A stretch of 54,863 nt of DNA from NCBI GenBank assembly GCA_002498725.1, contig DAIJ01000022.1, positions 3,582 through 58,444 of the forward strand. The letters run 5' to 3'. A model generated the notes under the pieces. It did not search any database, was not told the origin of the DNA, and worked only from the letters and a program-made list of their open reading frames with translations. Below, in pieces: positions 1 to 8,559 of this stretch. The position numbers were made by a program, and so were the translations under genes. Every line of letters begins with the position of its first letter. Within the stretch, counting starts at the first letter, position 1. Source of the DNA: Euryarchaeota archaeon UBA23. Lineage in GTDB: Archaea; Thermoplasmatota; Poseidoniia; Poseidoniales; Thalassarchaeaceae.

Positions 1-149
1 TCGTCTTCATCGTCGTCGTCTTCACCGTCACGCGATTGAGTCCAATCATAACTATCAGATGATTCTAAAGTTAGAGCCGTAGGAAACATGAAAAATGCAA
101 AAAAAAGTGTAAATGCAACTAATAACACCGACACCCATGGTCTCTCCAT
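1..149 (-). CDS. secreted protein, N-terminal fragment (3' end outside window)
   Basis: Reading the minus strand from the ATG at 147-149 gives about 49 residues with no stop before the window edge. Residues 1-25 form a signal peptide or signal anchor (MERPWVS followed by a long Leu/Val/Phe stretch ending FPTALT). The next part is Ser/Asp rich and ends in a run of Asp/Glu codons; this run is the trinucleotide-like repeat seen at 1-25. The gene is divergent from the M28-ZIP gene, and the 76-base region between them contains a TATA-like box and a palindrome. An acidic region just after a signal peptide is common in secreted proteins of marine archaea. The family cannot be named from this piece. 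Confidence 0.6.
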   Translation of the reverse strand, partial: MERPWVSVLLVAFTLFFAFFMFPTALTLESSDSYDWTQSRDGEDDDDED

Positions 150-171
150 GGTGGTTCCGAATTTACTCAAG

Positions 172-194
172 TATTTATTTTAGGTCAACCTAAA
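172..194. promoter_or_regulatory. putative promoter with palindrome for the M28-ZIP gene
   Basis: A TATA-like AT tract (tatttatttta, 172-182) runs directly into an inverted repeat, TTTAGGT (179-185), CA, ACCTAAA (188-194). The GTG start of the downstream plus-strand gene is at 226. A repressor site next to or overlapping the TATA box is a common archaeal arrangement, but the role here is inferred. Confidence 0.4.
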
Positions 195-225
195 CTTTAG
201 AATCAGAAGATTATTCGAGATAATT

Positions 226-2523
226 GTGGGATTGTCTTCTGAGCATAGCCTGACAATAGTAGGAGTAGTTTCTGCGATCGTTTTGTTATCCAGTTTTTCT
301 CTAGGATTCATATTAGAAGAAGAAAGAGTTAGTTTTGAGGTAAATGAAAATTCAATGCAAGATGATATCGAAAACTTAGTGGCATTTGGCCCTAGAGTTA
401 CAGGTTCAGAGGCAGAGCTAAAGGCTGCTCAATACATTCGTGATCGATATATAGAAATTGGACTTTCCAATGTAGAAATAAAAGAATATCAAGTGACTGG
501 TTGTTGGTTTGTGGATGCTGAGCCTGATGCTCATCAGATTCTGATGCATGGGCAATTAGAACAGGGGGCCCCAAACGCCCCTCTTTTACCAGATGGATCG
601 GCTGGAACTGCTCGTGTAGAACTAGAGTCAACTGGTGAATTAATGCACGTAGATGCGTTTAGTTATCTAGGATATTCCGGTTCTAACCATAAACATGATA
701 ATCAATTGATCACACTAGGAAATGGATCGGAAGAAGATTTCCAAGAATTAGGTGATTTGACCGATTTAGCAGTCATCATCGAGTACGACGGGATACGACC
801 ATTGGCTGAAATTTATCGAGATGGAATTGACATGAATGCAGGCGTTTTGATGATCTATTCACCCGGTGTTGAAGAGCCACCTTTTCGAACAATAACCGTT
901 CAAGAAGATAATCGAATTGTTCCATTCCCTGAAGCATTTAATGGAGAGTACGCTGATTCACTAATACCATTCATTTACATTTCACAAAGTACGGCGGATA
1001 CTTTTCTAGATTTAATTGAAAAAGCCGCAAATGATGATACTAAGTATGCAATTCTGGATGGTTTCTGGGAAGGAAGTCATGTTGGGATGCGTACTGTTAG
1101 AGTTGTAACAGGAGAATTACCAGGAAGTGGGGAGGAAGAAATCATGATTGGAGCACATCATGATTCGGTATACCTTGGGCCGGGAGCTATTGACAATGCA
1201 ATTGGTGTAGCTCATTTATTGGAAATTGCCACACAATTAGAATCTGAGAAATTAAGCCACACCATTAAATTTTCAACATGGGGTGGTGAGGAATTAGGTC
1301 TACTAGGAAGTCAATCATACATTGAAGATTCGATGAATGAATTGAGTGAATTAGATTTCTACATTAATCTTGATTCGACAAATCTCAATCCATCAATCGG
1401 ATTGGGAACTCTAGGAATCGAAACTACAAGTTCTTCTCTTGCTGAAGATTTACTAAATTCTCGGGATCATGTACTGGATAGTGATTGGGATGGATATTCG
1501 GCTGAGGTAATTGTCAACGAAGGAGGTGGTGGTAGTGATCATCGAGCTTTCAATTCGGCCGGATTTACAACAGTGGGTTTGTATGGTTGGAAATATCCTG
1601 AATATCATCTTCCAACGGATAATTACAATGCAATTAATACTGAGGGGGTTTCTATTGTACCTGAAATAGTACTAGATTTCATCATGTCACAATCCGATGA
1701 AAGAGGTAGTGAGCCCATTATTCAAATAGAGGGTATTGAGGGTGAATCATCATCTTGGGTATTCCCATTCATACTTGCTTTATGTGCTGGTCTAGCAACA
1801 GGTATTGGCGGATTAATTGTGTTCTTTATGAAAGAAATTACTCCTGAATTAATGGCATTTCTTTTGGCAATGGCTGCAGGAGTAATGCTACTTATTTCAA
1901 TATTTGATTTATGGTTGGGGCACGCACTTGATGATGTTAATGGTGACGAGGTGATCAATTTTATTGATGTGGGGGCAATTACACTTTCATTTCTGGTAGG
2001 TATTAGTACTGTTTATTTAGCGAACTTTGTTTTAAATAAAGGAGATGATGATTCAGATCTTACTGAACAAAAAAGATTGTATAAATCGGGTATTCTAACC
2101 GCAGTTGCATTAGGAATTCATAATTTCCCTGAAGGATTAGCAATGGGAGTTGCAGTATTAGATGATGTACAATATGGTGTTGTGCTGATGGTCGCTATAG
2201 CACTTCACAATATTCCTGAAGGTGTAGCCGTTGCCGCGCCAATTCAGGCAGGAAATGGTGGACGATTCAAAGCCACAATGATTGCAATGTTGACAGGACT
2301 TACTGAACCATTAGGAGCACTTTTTGCATTACTTATTCTTGACTCGATCTTAACTGATTTTATGGTGGCATGTTCATTGTCATTCGTTGGAGGAATTATG
2401 ACTGTAGTAAGTTATCGAGAATTAATACCACAAGCAATGAATCAAAATAGACCTAAACACATGATTGTAGGTTTGCTCTTTGGAGCTGCTGTAATGCAAT
2501 TGAGTCTTCTTTTATTAGGATGA
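226..2523 (+). CDS. M28 zinc aminopeptidase fused to a ZIP metal transporter
   Basis: This is a 765-residue fusion. Residues about 8-30 are a signal anchor. Residues 45-490 are an M28 peptidase with its full zinc set visible: H311 (AHHDS), D323 (IDNA), catalytic E355 and ligand E356 (GGEELG), D383 (NLDS) and H461 (YHLPTD). Residues about 508-765 are a ZIP (ZupT/GufA-like) transporter with the two signature helices H632-N-x-P-E and H661-N-x-P-E. Between ZIP helices is a Ca-binding-like loop, D570-x-N-x-D-x3-N-x2-D581. ZIP proteins have an outside N-terminus, so the peptidase would lie outside the cell directly before the channel. The role is probably extracellular peptide cleavage linked to zinc or other divalent metal import (inference). 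The GTG at 226 is used; no strong SD is seen. The gene is convergent with the biotin carrier gene, with only 28 bases between stops. Confidence 0.9.
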   Translation: MGLSSEHSLTIVGVVSAIVLLSSFSLGFILEEERVSFEVNENSMQDDIENLVAFGPRVTGSEAELKAAQYIRDRYIEIGLSNVEIKEYQVTGCWFVDAEPDAHQILMHGQLEQGAPNAPLLPDGSAGTARVELESTGELMHVDAFSYLGYSGSNHKHDNQLITLGNGSEEDFQELGDLTDLAVIIEYDGIRPLAEIYRDGIDMNAGVLMIYSPGVEEPPFRTITVQEDNRIVPFPEAFNGEYADSLIPFIYISQSTADTFLDLIEKAANDDTKYAILDGFWEGSHVGMRTVRVVTGELPGSGEEEIMIGAHHDSVYLGPGAIDNAIGVAHLLEIATQLESEKLSHTIKFSTWGGEELGLLGSQSYIEDSMNELSELDFYINLDSTNLNPSIGLGTLGIETTSSSLAEDLLNSRDHVLDSDWDGYSAEVIVNEGGGGSDHRAFNSAGFTTVGLYGWKYPEYHLPTDNYNAINTEGVSIVPEIVLDFIMSQSDERGSEPIIQIEGIEGESSSWVFPFILALCAGLATGIGGLIVFFMKEITPELMAFLLAMAAGVMLLISIFDLWLGHALDDVNGDEVINFIDVGAITLSFLVGISTVYLANFVLNKGDDDSDLTEQKRLYKSGILTAVALGIHNFPEGLAMGVAVLDDVQYGVVLMVAIALHNIPEGVAVAAPIQAGNGGRFKATMIAMLTGLTEPLGALFALLILDSILTDFMVACSLSFVGGIMTVVSYRELIPQAMNQNRPKHMIVGLLFGAAVMQLSLLLLG

Positions 2524-2551
2524 TAATTTAGATCATCGATAAGAAGATTTT

Positions 2552-3052
2552 TCATTCACCAATTTCAACTAGAGTTACTCCCATGTCAACTCTTTCACCC
2601 TTATTGAAATTAACAGAAATTATTTCTCCTGGCTTAGATGCTAGGATTCTATGTTCCATCTTCATAGCCTCCATTACTAACAAAGTCTGACCTTCTCGAA
2701 CACGTTGTCCTTCCTTAACCATAACATCGAGTATGACTCCAGGCATAGGTGCAGTCATTCCACTTTCACCTAAACTGTTGTCAGCACTACCGGGTTCATG
2801 ACCATGAACTACATGAATACGACCATCTAGATGTATCCACCAAGAGTCTGCAACCTTAGCCACAAGTGCAAATTTGGCCTGACCGTTAATTTCAACCAAA
2901 ATACGACCTGGTTGTGAATCTCTTCTGAAACTCATCTTAGAATGTGATTGTTCTACACCATCAATACTTAATGAACTAAGAATAAGTGATTCTTCAGAGT
3001 TAGAAAACTTAGCACTATATCGCTCATTTGAATCGCCAATTACCCATTCCAT
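2552..3052 (-). CDS. biotin carboxyl carrier protein of an acyl-CoA carboxylase
   Basis: This 166-residue protein carries the biotin that is carboxylated by the biotin carboxylase encoded just upstream. The C-terminal biotinyl domain (about 97-166) has the motif MEAMKMEH, with the modified lysine at K131. The N-terminal 90 residues resemble in size and position the beta-barrel BT linker of MCC alpha subunits, so the protein looks like the C-terminal part of a normal MCC-alpha encoded as its own gene. The ATG at 3052 is preceded by a perfect SD (GAGGTGAT) overlapping the stop of the biotin carboxylase gene, which argues for a real separate gene and not a frameshift. It is the last gene of the operon. 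Confidence 0.9.
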   Translation of the reverse strand: MEWVIGDSNERYSAKFSNSEESLILSSLSIDGVEQSHSKMSFRRDSQPGRILVEINGQAKFALVAKVADSWWIHLDGRIHVVHGHEPGSADNSLGESGMTAPMPGVILDVMVKEGQRVREGQTLLVMEAMKMEHRILASKPGEIISVNFNKGERVDMGVTLVEIGE

Positions 3053-3061
3053 ATAATCACC

Positions 3062-4618
3062 TCACGGAAAAGACCTCGAAAGGGTCCTAAATGGATCACC
3101 AGTATGGCCAGTATGTTCATCCACTATTTTTTCTGATCTAATATTTCCAGACATTCGATCAATGCCAAAACGACTAGCGGCAGCGGCAATGGCGATCAGA
3201 GTAGCTGGATCTGCATCAGGTTCAGAAAATTCAGAGATGTCTTTAGAATCAAGATAGTCTGTGGTGATATTACCTGAGATAAAATCAGGATGTTGAGTCA
3301 TTTGACGTAGGAATCCAATATTAGTAACAACACCAAGTGCGCGTAAATTTGCTAAGGCATTATCTAATCTTCTTGCAGCAGCTGTCCGGTTGGGGGCATG
3401 AACAATGAGTTTTGCAAGCATTGGATCAAAATTTACTGTAACATCATCGCCCTCTCTAACTCCTGTATCAACTCTGATTCCTGGTCCTTCCGGAGCTCTC
3501 CACATTACTAGAGGGCCAATTGCAGGTAAGAACCCTTTACTAGGATCTTCAGCATATATTCTTGCCTCCATAGAATGGCCTGTTATTCCCACATCTGACT
3601 GAGAAATACCTATTGGAATTCCGGCTGCAACCTCAAATTGTTTTTGAACAATATCTATACCTGTAATCATCTCAGTTACGGGATGTTCAACTTGGATTCT
3701 AGTATTCATTTCTAGAAAGAAAAATTGACCATTATCAGAAAGAAGGAACTCAACAGTTCCTGCTCCTTCGTAATCAACCGCTTTAGCAGCCTGTACTGCA
3801 GCCTTACCCATAGCAGATCGTATTGAAGGCGTCACTGCGGGACTTGGGGCCTCTTCTATGATCTTCTGATGACGTCTCTGTAACGAACAATCTCTTTCAT
3901 TTAGATGTATACAATTACCAAAAGAATCTGCTAAAACTTGAATCTCAATATGTCTAGCTCCTGTGAGTAATCTTTCTACATATACGGTCCCATCACCAAA
4001 TGCAGCAGTAGCCTCTCTAGCAGCGGCCTCATATTCTGTTCTGAGCATTTTTGGTTCATGAACTGAACGCATACCCTTACCGCCACCTCCTGCACTGGCT
4101 TTGAGCAACAAAGGATAGCCTACTCTAGCAGCAGAAGCGGCAAGCACTCCTAAATGATCCATTTCATCACTCATAGCAATCTCTTCACCTGGAATAACTG
4201 GAACGCCTGATTCAATCATCCTTCTTCTGGCTGAAATCTTGTCACCCATTGTCTCAATAGCTTCAACAGGAGGACCTATCCAAATTAGTCCAGCATCGAT
4301 AACTGCCTTGGCAAATTCAGAGCGCTCAGAGAGAAAACCAAATCCCGGATGAATTGCTTTGGCTCCTGTAGATATTGCTGCATTTATTATTGCTTCAGAA
4401 TTTAGATAAGTTTCAGAAAGAGAATCTCCTGGAAGGTGAACTGCTTCATCTGCTGTCTCTACATGTAGAGAACCTACATCTGGATCAGAAAATACGGCTA
4501 CACCACGAATTCCTGTCTCTTTGGCAGCCTTCAGGACCCTTACTGCGATCTCGCCACGATTGGCGACTAAAACAGAATCAAATGCCTTAGGTGCAGATTC
4601 AATCCAATCGGGAGTCAT
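3062..4618 (-). CDS. biotin carboxylase subunit (MCC-alpha-like, ATP-grasp)
   Basis: This 518-residue protein carboxylates biotin with ATP and bicarbonate. The N-terminal domain starts with the typical VLVANRGEIAVR (about residues 17-28). The ATP-grasp region has the Gly-rich KASAGGGGKGM loop, and the active-site stretch around EMNTRIQVEHPVTE is intact, followed by the C-terminal biotin carboxylase domain. The protein ends without the BT and biotinyl domains that follow in most MCC, PCC or GCC alpha subunits; these are in the next gene. A tail of about 60 residues follows the core. The ATG at 4618 has an SD (GAGGTGGT). Its position after carboxyltransferase and hydratase genes matches the B-C-D order of bacterial liu operons, so 3-methylcrotonyl-CoA is the favoured substrate; geranyl- or propionyl-CoA cannot be excluded. 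Confidence 0.88.
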   Translation of the reverse strand: MTPDWIESAPKAFDSVLVANRGEIAVRVLKAAKETGIRGVAVFSDPDVGSLHVETADEAVHLPGDSLSETYLNSEAIINAAISTGAKAIHPGFGFLSERSEFAKAVIDAGLIWIGPPVEAIETMGDKISARRRMIESGVPVIPGEEIAMSDEMDHLGVLAASAARVGYPLLLKASAGGGGKGMRSVHEPKMLRTEYEAAAREATAAFGDGTVYVERLLTGARHIEIQVLADSFGNCIHLNERDCSLQRRHQKIIEEAPSPAVTPSIRSAMGKAAVQAAKAVDYEGAGTVEFLLSDNGQFFFLEMNTRIQVEHPVTEMITGIDIVQKQFEVAAGIPIGISQSDVGITGHSMEARIYAEDPSKGFLPAIGPLVMWRAPEGPGIRVDTGVREGDDVTVNFDPMLAKLIVHAPNRTAAARRLDNALANLRALGVVTNIGFLRQMTQHPDFISGNITTDYLDSKDISEFSEPDADPATLIAIAAAASRFGIDRMSGNIRSEKIVDEHTGHTGDPFRTLSRSFP

Positions 4619-4630
4619 TATACCACCTCA

Positions 4631-5503
4631 CTAAGAATCATCAGCCCATTCTGGTTTGCGTCTTTCAAGAAAAGAAGAAAGGCCCTCTTGCCCTTCTGTA
4701 GAACCTCGCATTTGACTAGTCTTATCGAGAGTCCAAATTCTCAACTCTTCATCTGTCCCTTTCCATTCATCAAAGTTCATAGTTAATCTCTTAGATTCCA
4801 CAACAGCCATTGGACCTGTAGATAAAACATCTAGAATAACTCTCTGAATAGCCTGATTAAAGTCAAGAGGTGACTCTACCACTTCGTTTAGCCACCCAAT
4901 TCGTAAACCTTCTTCCGCACCTACTCTACTCGCAAGCATAGATAGTCTTCGAAATTGAGCACTTCCTAATCTACGATACACATACGGGCCGATTACTGCT
5001 GGTAAGATACCAAGTTTACCTTCTGATAGGGCAATTCTTGTACGATATTCGCCTATTGAATGATCTACACAGGCAACCAAACCTGCGCCACCACCAAGGG
5101 CTACACCCTGAATTGCACCAATTGTAAAACAAGGATGTGCCCATAATGAATTGAAAAGACGATCAAGGCGCTCAGAATCAACTCGATTTTCTTCTGCTGA
5201 AGCCGCTCCTGCATCTCTCATCATATTGATATCGGCTCCGGCACAGAAATGCTTACCATCGCTTCTCAATACAAGAACTCGAAAGAATGGTTGGTTATCT
5301 TCATCATTAAGTAACTCTACTTCTCCAACTGATCTTTCTTTAGTCCAATCTAGAATAGAAACTAATTCAGAAATAAGTTGTACATTTAATGCATTAAAAA
5401 CATCTTCACGTAGCAACGTAATCCGTGCTACAGGACCATCAATGTCAAGACTACATAACTCAGTACTAGGTATTTTATCACTGATCTTTACGGTCGACAA
5501 CAT
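4631..5503 (-). CDS. enoyl-CoA hydratase/isomerase family protein, probable methylglutaconyl-CoA hydratase
   Basis: This crotonase-fold protein has about 290 residues. The oxyanion-hole segments are visible: FCAGADINMM and GVALGGGAGLVACVD. The LSEGKLGILPAVIGPYV segment is typical of the LiuC/AUH group. In leucine breakdown this enzyme hydrates 3-methylglutaconyl-CoA to HMG-CoA, directly after the carboxylase step, and the gene sits between the carboxyltransferase and biotin carboxylase genes. An acidic insertion of about 15 residues (GEVELLNDEDNQPF) interrupts the region before the first oxyanion segment. The ATG at 5503 is preferred, with AGGA upstream; a GTG at 5509 overlapping the previous stop as GTGA is the alternative. 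Confidence 0.82.
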   Translation of the reverse strand: MLSTVKISDKIPSTELCSLDIDGPVARITLLREDVFNALNVQLISELVSILDWTKERSVGEVELLNDEDNQPFFRVLVLRSDGKHFCAGADINMMRDAGAASAEENRVDSERLDRLFNSLWAHPCFTIGAIQGVALGGGAGLVACVDHSIGEYRTRIALSEGKLGILPAVIGPYVYRRLGSAQFRRLSMLASRVGAEEGLRIGWLNEVVESPLDFNQAIQRVILDVLSTGPMAVVESKRLTMNFDEWKGTDEELRIWTLDKTSQMRGSTEGQEGLSSFLERRKPEWADDS

Positions 5504-5505
5504 AA

Positions 5506-7116
5506 TCACATCCTGAATACTCCATAACGATTTTCGGGGAATTTAGCATTTAGACTTACTGAAATTGATAATCCAAGAATATCTCTTGTATCACGAGGAT
5601 CGATCACTCCATCATCCCATAACCTAGCTGTAGAATAATACGGAGAACCTTCAGTTTCATATTTCTCTAGTATTGGTCTTCTAAATTCGTCTAATTCTGG
5701 CTCAGACATAGGTAGAAGCCCTTCTCTTGAACGTTGATCCTGCTTTACAGTAGCCAATACATCCGCGGCTTGAGGGCCACCCATTACTGAAATTCTTGCG
5801 TTCGGCCACATAAACAAAAATCGTGGATCATAGGCTCGACCACACATCCCATAGTTTCCAGCACCATGAGATCCACCAATGATAACTGTAAACTTAGGAA
5901 CGGGTACACAAGATACTGCTGTAACTAATTTCGCCCCGTCTTTCGCGATGCCACCAGATTCAGCATCTCTACCAACCATAAATCCTGTAATGTTCTGTAA
6001 GAATACCAGAGGTATTCCTCTTTGACCACATAATTCGACAAAGTGTGCCCCCTTTAGAGAAGATTCAGAAAATAGAATTCCGTTGTTAGCAACAATACCA
6101 ACAGGATAACCATGAATACGAGCAAAACCACATACAAGTGTATTTCCGTATCTAGGTTTGAACTCATGGAATCTAGATCCATCGACAATCCTTGAAATTA
6201 CCTCCTTGACATCAAATGGAGTTCTATTATCGGTTGGAATAATCCCCATTAGATCTTCTCTATCGTAGACTGGTTCCTCTACCTGCTTGACATCTAGACG
6301 TTGTTTTGGTTCAATATTAAGATTCTCAACGATGTTTCTTACCAAACGTAACGCATCTTCTTCAGTCTCAGCAAAATGGTCAGCTACTCCTGATTTTCGT
6401 GTATGAATGTCGGCTCCACCAAGGTCCTCAGCACTAACTTCCTCACCTGTAGCAGCTTTCACTAATGGAGGGCCAGCTAGAAAAATTGTGCCATTACCCT
6501 TCACAATTATCGATTCATCAGACATTGCAGGAACATAAGCACCGCCTGCAGTACAACTACCAAGAACTGCGGCTATCTGTGGTATTCCTTTTCCTGACAT
6601 CATTGCTTGGTTGCGAAATATACGGCCGAAGTGACCGATGTCTGGAAATACCTCATCCTGCATTGGAAGAAATGCCCCCCCACTATCTACCAAGTAGATA
6701 CAAGGTAAGTTGTTAACATTAGCAATATCTTGAGCACGAATATGTTTCTTAACAGTCATCGGATAATAAGATCCACCTTTTACAGTAGCGTCATTAGCTA
6801 CGAATAGGCATTCACGCCCATGAACAAGACCAATACCGGTTATTATTCCGGCGGAATGAGCCTTCCCATCATATAGGCCATTAGCCGCTAGACTGGATAA
6901 TTCAAGAAATGGAGTTCCTGGATCGCATATCTCTGAAATTCTTTCCCTAGGAAGCATTTTCGAACGTGCTCTATGACGCTCAACATACTTTCCTCCACCT
7001 CCCTCCTTAACCTCTGAAAGTCTATTCTTCAGATCGTCTGCAAGTAGCAAATTATGCTCTCTTCTTCGATCCCAATCAACACTCGATCGATCAACGTGTG
7101 AGGGCAATCTGTCCAT
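5506..7116 (-). CDS. acyl-CoA carboxylase carboxyltransferase subunit (MCC-beta-like)
   Basis: This protein of about 536 residues transfers CO2 from carboxybiotin to the acyl-CoA. The N-terminal half has the family segment with HRARSKMLPRERI. The middle has GSCTAGGAYVPAMSDE and the C-terminal half GSHGAGNYGMCGRAYDPRF, the two carboxyltransferase oxyanion/CoA sites. The whole layout, including FLQNITGFMVG, fits MCC-beta/LiuB better than propionyl-CoA carboxylase beta. The start is placed at the ATG at 7116, where similarity to the family begins (MDRLPSHVD). A longer reading from TTG at 7194 would overlap the DUF63 gene and translate two palindromes, so it is less likely. It is the first gene of the operon. 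Confidence 0.9.
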   Translation of the reverse strand: MDRLPSHVDRSSVDWDRRREHNLLLADDLKNRLSEVKEGGGGKYVERHRARSKMLPRERISEICDPGTPFLELSSLAANGLYDGKAHSAGIITGIGLVHGRECLFVANDATVKGGSYYPMTVKKHIRAQDIANVNNLPCIYLVDSGGAFLPMQDEVFPDIGHFGRIFRNQAMMSGKGIPQIAAVLGSCTAGGAYVPAMSDESIIVKGNGTIFLAGPPLVKAATGEEVSAEDLGGADIHTRKSGVADHFAETEEDALRLVRNIVENLNIEPKQRLDVKQVEEPVYDREDLMGIIPTDNRTPFDVKEVISRIVDGSRFHEFKPRYGNTLVCGFARIHGYPVGIVANNGILFSESSLKGAHFVELCGQRGIPLVFLQNITGFMVGRDAESGGIAKDGAKLVTAVSCVPVPKFTVIIGGSHGAGNYGMCGRAYDPRFLFMWPNARISVMGGPQAADVLATVKQDQRSREGLLPMSEPELDEFRRPILEKYETEGSPYYSTARLWDDGVIDPRDTRDILGLSISVSLNAKFPENRYGVFRM

Positions 7117-7118
7117 GA

Positions 7119-7180
7119 CTCTCAACCCTTGAGAGGGGGTCAATCCCTTCAATTGAATGGAAGCGACATCTTCGATGTCG
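7119..7180 (-). promoter_or_regulatory. two tandem palindromes before the carboxylase operon
   Basis: There are two perfect 7-bp inverted repeats with 3-nt centres: CGACATC/GATGTCG at 7164-7180 and CTCTCAA/TTGAGAG at 7119-7135. The second ends two bases before the ATG at 7116. Their centres are 45 bases apart. They may be operators for, or mRNA hairpins of, the carboxylase operon. They lie in the 67 bases between the DUF63 stop and the carboxyltransferase ATG. Confidence 0.4.
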
Positions 7181-7183
7181 TCA

Positions 7184-8539
7184 TTACACTCCAAGCATTA
7201 GTCGGCCAACATCACGTAAACCGGGGGCCATTCCTACAACCATCAAAGCAAGGCCAATAAGAAGACGAAGATGCTGTTGACGATGTTCGAAATTTGCTAT
7301 TGAATAAAACCAGAATATTATGCCACCTATTAATAATTTTAAAATAGTGAAAAGCCATACACCCTCATCCAGTAAACTATTCTCTATTCCTAATTTTTCA
7401 TTCACCCATAGACCTCCGTCTATTACTTTCTGAGAAAGTACATGTTTTTCGCTATAATCAGGAAAAGCATCTATTCCAATCCAGGTTGCGAGTCCATCCA
7501 ATAATTGCCCAGCAACAGGTAAAACAACGACCGGATATGCCAACGTAGCCTTTGCTCTGAGCGATTCAATCAGATCTTTCTCAGCAGACTCTGATGCCAG
7601 ATATTCTTCCTCGGTCATACCCGGTGGAAGAATACCAGCCACTATCCCTTTATCAGCAAGGATTGAGGCGGCTTCGGCTCCCTGTCTAAACATAATAAAT
7701 GCCAAAATTACTGGAACGCCAACAACCACTAAAACAGGCCAGAAAGTCAAGTTAGGTTCTGGGTTGGCAGTTACCATGTATGATGCCAAAGCACCAAATA
7801 GAACCAAACTACCTCCGACTCCTGAAAAATATACAGTACGTTGAAGATAATCAAAATGTTCTCCAACATTCTTAAGCCAGTATGGTATAGAAATTCCTAT
7901 TAAAGAAAATAAGAACATTAATTCTAGTGAAATGTCTTTTGATTCAACCACATAACTTCCATCTATAGAAATAGCATATATGATGAATTGTGAAGATACA
8001 ATTAACGCTACAAGAGAATTAACTCTTCGATCTTTTTCTTCCTTATCCAAAGAGTCATTATTTGCTAATGAATAGCCCAATCCTCCTGAGATTATTACCC
8101 ATGCTGCAGTTTGAAAATGGACACCAGGAGATACAAACCAAGAAGAGATGAAGTCTCCAAACATCCTTGCATCCTCTACTACTTCACCAAATGCAGCCCA
8201 CAGAACAAATGGTAGTAAAGCCAGGAGAGTTGTATCGGAGCCATCAACACCTAGATTACGAAGCCAGCCAGACAATGCCAGGACAAACATTGCCAAAACT
8301 ATTCCATAAGTCATTGTATTAATCATATTATAACCAGAATCTCCAGTTGATTCGCCTATGATTGGATCAAGATAGTAGGTATATACGAAATCAGAAAGAG
8401 GATTTGTGAAAGAAATTTCATAGAGAGCAACGCCAAGAAAGAAAAATCCACAGATCACAGTTAGCGCTTGGATCACAATTTTTTCATAGTCGAGCCACTC
8501 TTCCAAGGGGTTGTGCATGAATGAGCGAATCGACACCAT
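7184..8539 (-). CDS. DUF63 family integral membrane protein
   Basis: This 451-residue protein has about ten hydrophobic segments, beginning at residues 20-40. Motifs matching the archaeal DUF63 family are visible: LWAAFGEVVEDARMFG, HFQTAAW and, near the C-terminus, LLDGLATWIGIDAF with YSEKHVL. The conserved acidic and His residues inside membrane segments suggest a catalytic or ion-binding site, but the function of the family is unknown. A charged cytosolic loop (about residues 285-330) has a Glu/Ala-rich stretch. The gene starts at ATG 8539, 20 bases after the KH gene stop. An imperfect inverted repeat (gacac ... gtgtc, 8532-8562) surrounds the start. Confidence 0.82.
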   Translation of the reverse strand: MVSIRSFMHNPLEEWLDYEKIVIQALTVICGFFFLGVALYEISFTNPLSDFVYTYYLDPIIGESTGDSGYNMINTMTYGIVLAMFVLALSGWLRNLGVDGSDTTLLALLPFVLWAAFGEVVEDARMFGDFISSWFVSPGVHFQTAAWVIISGGLGYSLANNDSLDKEEKDRRVNSLVALIVSSQFIIYAISIDGSYVVESKDISLELMFLFSLIGISIPYWLKNVGEHFDYLQRTVYFSGVGGSLVLFGALASYMVTANPEPNLTFWPVLVVVGVPVILAFIMFRQGAEAASILADKGIVAGILPPGMTEEEYLASESAEKDLIESLRAKATLAYPVVVLPVAGQLLDGLATWIGIDAFPDYSEKHVLSQKVIDGGLWVNEKLGIENSLLDEGVWLFTILKLLIGGIIFWFYSIANFEHRQQHLRLLIGLALMVVGMAPGLRDVGRLMLGV

Positions 8540-8559
8540 GGCTTAGAAATGGCGGCGTG

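Noticed and set aside
1..25. Trinucleotide repeat at the left edge
   Set aside because: It is explained by an Asp/Glu-rich coding stretch of the truncated secreted protein; the reading frame is intact.
3052..3064. The biotin carboxylase/biotin carrier gap as a sequencing error
   Set aside because: The gap holds a perfect SD (GAGGTGAT) at correct spacing to an ATG, so two genes are more likely than a broken one.
5151..5516. 121-codon plus-strand frame opposite the hydratase and carboxyltransferase genes
   Set aside because: It overlaps two clear catalytic genes on the other strand; the Ser/Arg-rich translation is typical of antisense reading.
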